Part shown: positions 62,416 through 64,000 of the stretch, piece by piece
Layout of the letters: each line of letters begins with the position of its first letter
Numbering within the stretch: position 1 is the first letter of the stretch
Assembly (NCBI GenBank): GCA_023376005.1
Contig: CM042156.1
Span: 46,779,159-46,843,158 of the forward strand
Reading direction: 5' to 3'
DNA length: 64,000 nt
Source of the DNA: Doryteuthis pealeii
Lineage: Eukaryota; Mollusca; Cephalopoda; Myopsida; Loliginidae
Notes under the pieces: generated by a model
Told to the model about the DNA's origin: nothing
Database searches by the model: none
The model's input: the letters and a program-made list of their open reading frames with translations, nothing else
Made by a program: the position numbers and the translations under genes

Positions 62416-63058
62416 TTACATTAAGGTCGAACAGAAATTAAAAATATACGGTAATTCTGAATTCATAGGGATTTGGCCTTTTGTTGATCTTGTGGCTTTT
62501 TTTCAGGTTGGTCAGTTTGGTTAATGGGGGCGGAAAGTGAACTTGGAATTGGTGATTTCTAGCTTAGGTTTTCAAGGAGACAGACGTGTCTCGAAGATGG
62601 GAAATTATTTTGGGCGTGATGGTAAACTTGGGTTAAATAAAGACGTCTGAAAAATATCCAAAATCATTGTGTTCGTTACTAGAAACAACAACAAACACGA
62701 AGATGAAGAAGTCTCAAGAAGTCTGAAGAGAGCAGACCAGAAGAAGAAAGATAGCCAGATAGGCAATGGACGAATCAGCCAGCGCCTTCTAAGATATACA
62801 CAGGCCTATTCACTGAAGTCCGACTCACGTGTGACGTCAGTATAAGTAGGCCCAGGAAGAAGGCGCCGACCGATTCATTACCTTCTAAATGTTCGTGAGT
62901 TATCTTAGAGGGCCTTGAATCAGTCAGCATCGACGATGCCACGTAGTAGGGCAGACCAAGAGCTGACCAAGAAGACAGAATAAGATAAGTATAATATGAT
63001 AAGAAGAAGTAAAAGGGCTATACAACACTAGGGGTGATGCCGATAGGGACAGAGAGAC
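62416..63058 (+). promoter_or_regulatory. unassigned block with CRE and TATA-like motifs
   Basis: TGACGTCAGTATAAGTAGGC at about 62832-62851 combines a CRE palindrome and a TATA-like element, with a CACGTG E-box just upstream (62827). An AATAAA is at 62636. A purine-rich stretch (62702-62755) precedes it. It looks like a retroelement LTR or a cryptic promoter; no second copy was seen. Confidence 0.3.
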
Positions 63059-63059
63059 G

Positions 63060-63061
63060 AG

Positions 63062-63132
<71 letters not shown>

Positions 63133-63209
63133 ATGTGCGCATGTGTGTGTAAGAGAGAGTGAGGGGAGAGGGGGGAGAGAAAGTATGTGCGCACGTGTGT
63201 GTAAGAGTC

Positions 63210-63267
<58 letters not shown>

Positions 63268-63320
63268 GTGCGCATGTGTGAGTATAAGGGAGAGAGAGGG
63301 AGAGTGTTGAGAAATTTCAG
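63060..63320. repeat. GA-rich array with repeated TATGTGCGCATGTG units
   Basis: GA tracts at 63067-63130 and 63211-63265 separated by AGTATGTGCGCACGTGTGTG-type units that occur at least three times, i.e. a higher-order repeat. Confidence 0.9.
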
Positions 63321-63604
63321 TTATAGGTGTGTGTTAAAAGCCCACTTCTATTTTTAGACTCGCCGAGAACTATGTGATCAAACTCTTGGCCAATCACTGG
63401 CAGTACTCTGCTGTTAATACAATACTTAAGCCGGAGCATACTGACCATAACTACTTTGACTTTCATTGACGACGGACATAGGATTAAATCACTGGACCTT
63501 TAACAATACGCAGGATAGGACTTATACGCAGGATAGGACTTATACGCTTACCAAAGGATTCCATAACTTAGGACTTACTTACTTTAAACCCTTTTTGGCC
63601 AAGG
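63321..63604. other. unique sequence with a short tandem repeat
   Basis: ACGCAGGATAGGACTTAT is doubled at 63508-63544. A CCAATCA word is at 63391. No gene. Confidence 0.5.
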
Positions 63605-63639
63605 ATGGCAGTTCAACTTAACAGAGAGAAAGTAAGTGA

Positions 63640-63700
63640 GCGTGTATGTGTAAGAGAGAGAGAGGAGAGAGAGAGAGTATGTATATGTGCGTGCGTGTGT

Positions 63701-63770
<70 letters not shown>
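63640..63770. repeat. (GA)n with GTGCG unit
   Basis: GA tract of about 68 bases at 63703-63770, preceded by a GTATATGTGCGTGCGTGTGT unit like that at 63180 and 63265. Confidence 0.9.
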
Positions 63771-63773
<3 letters not shown>

Positions 63774-63815
63774 TCATGGATATCCGTGCTGTCAGCGCGA
63801 CTTCATAATCATGAT
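63771..63815 (+). mobile_element. LINE 3' terminus only
   Basis: ATGGATATCCGTGCTGTCAG encodes MDIRAVSATS and a stop, matching KIRAASAI at the LINE end. Only the last ~40 bases remain, followed by TCATGATCATAA in place of the (TGA)n tail. Confidence 0.6.
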
Positions 63816-64000
63816 CATAATATAGCATTTTTTTTTTTTTTAGATACATACTGACTCCTTAATTAATAATTATCGAGCGATAACACAGCTTGTGCGCATG
63901 AAAGAACAAACAAAATCAAAATAAAAAAACAAACATAATTCATTTTTGTCACAATCGTCCATCCATACTATTGAACTGGGAAACATTGTCTTCAGTGTTC
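63816..64000. other. window end, no recognised feature
   Basis: AT-rich with a short T run at 63830. Confidence 0.5.

Noticed and set aside
62924..63275. Leucine/serine frames
   Set aside because: They are GA/TC microsatellite artefacts.

Overview
This is eukaryotic, AT-rich, almost entirely non-coding DNA. Its character (very dense TA, GA and CA microsatellites, many tRNA-headed SINEs, short DNA transposons, foldback elements, non-autonomous Helitrons, RTE-like and CR1/Jockey-like LINE tails, and one intact single-coding-exon glycosyltransferase gene) fits a lophotrochozoan. A mollusc, most likely a cephalopod such as an octopus, is my best guess; this is inference from repeat style, not from a database match. 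There are no operons, bacterial genes, CRISPR arrays or true tRNA/rRNA genes.

Layout. The only convincing host gene is at the left edge: a complete GT31 family beta-1,3-glycosyltransferase on the minus strand (644-1789), preceded by a strong splice acceptor 5 bases upstream of the ATG. The whole ORF is therefore one exon and at least one 5'UTR exon lies further right. Two perfect GTAAGTAT donors on the minus strand (56285-56292 and 58775-58782), both near GC-richer blocks, are candidates for that distant exon; if correct, most of the window is one huge 5'UTR intron.

From 1.8 to 49.5 kb the window is layered mobile DNA: three copies of one Helitron family and one of a second family; five tRNA-headed SINE families (called A to E here); a roughly 580-bp repeat (R) that shares its 3' tail with SINE-C; six copies of a 260-340 bp terminal-inverted-repeat element (MITE-M); mariner/Tc1-like, hAT-like and unassigned MITEs; LINE 3' ends; a decayed Copia gag; a decayed mariner transposase; and large palindromes. 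Several nestings and target-site duplications can be read directly. From 49.5 to 59 kb the DNA is poorer in recognisable repeats but holds a cluster of near-perfect hairpins. The last 5 kb returns to LINE, R, SINE and GA-repeat sequence.

Most notable: hammerhead-ribozyme-like cores (CTGAAGA, stem, GAAAC) recur in one element family (10.8, 27.9, 28.2, 28.6 and 38.1 kb), once fused to a tRNA-like head and a 21-bp coding-like minisatellite; a SINE dimer bounded by three copies of one 12-bp target duplication; long foldbacks that all abut TTGTYGG; and a GC-rich, hairpin-rich 311-bp insert with a perfect 17-bp target duplication that I cannot identify.
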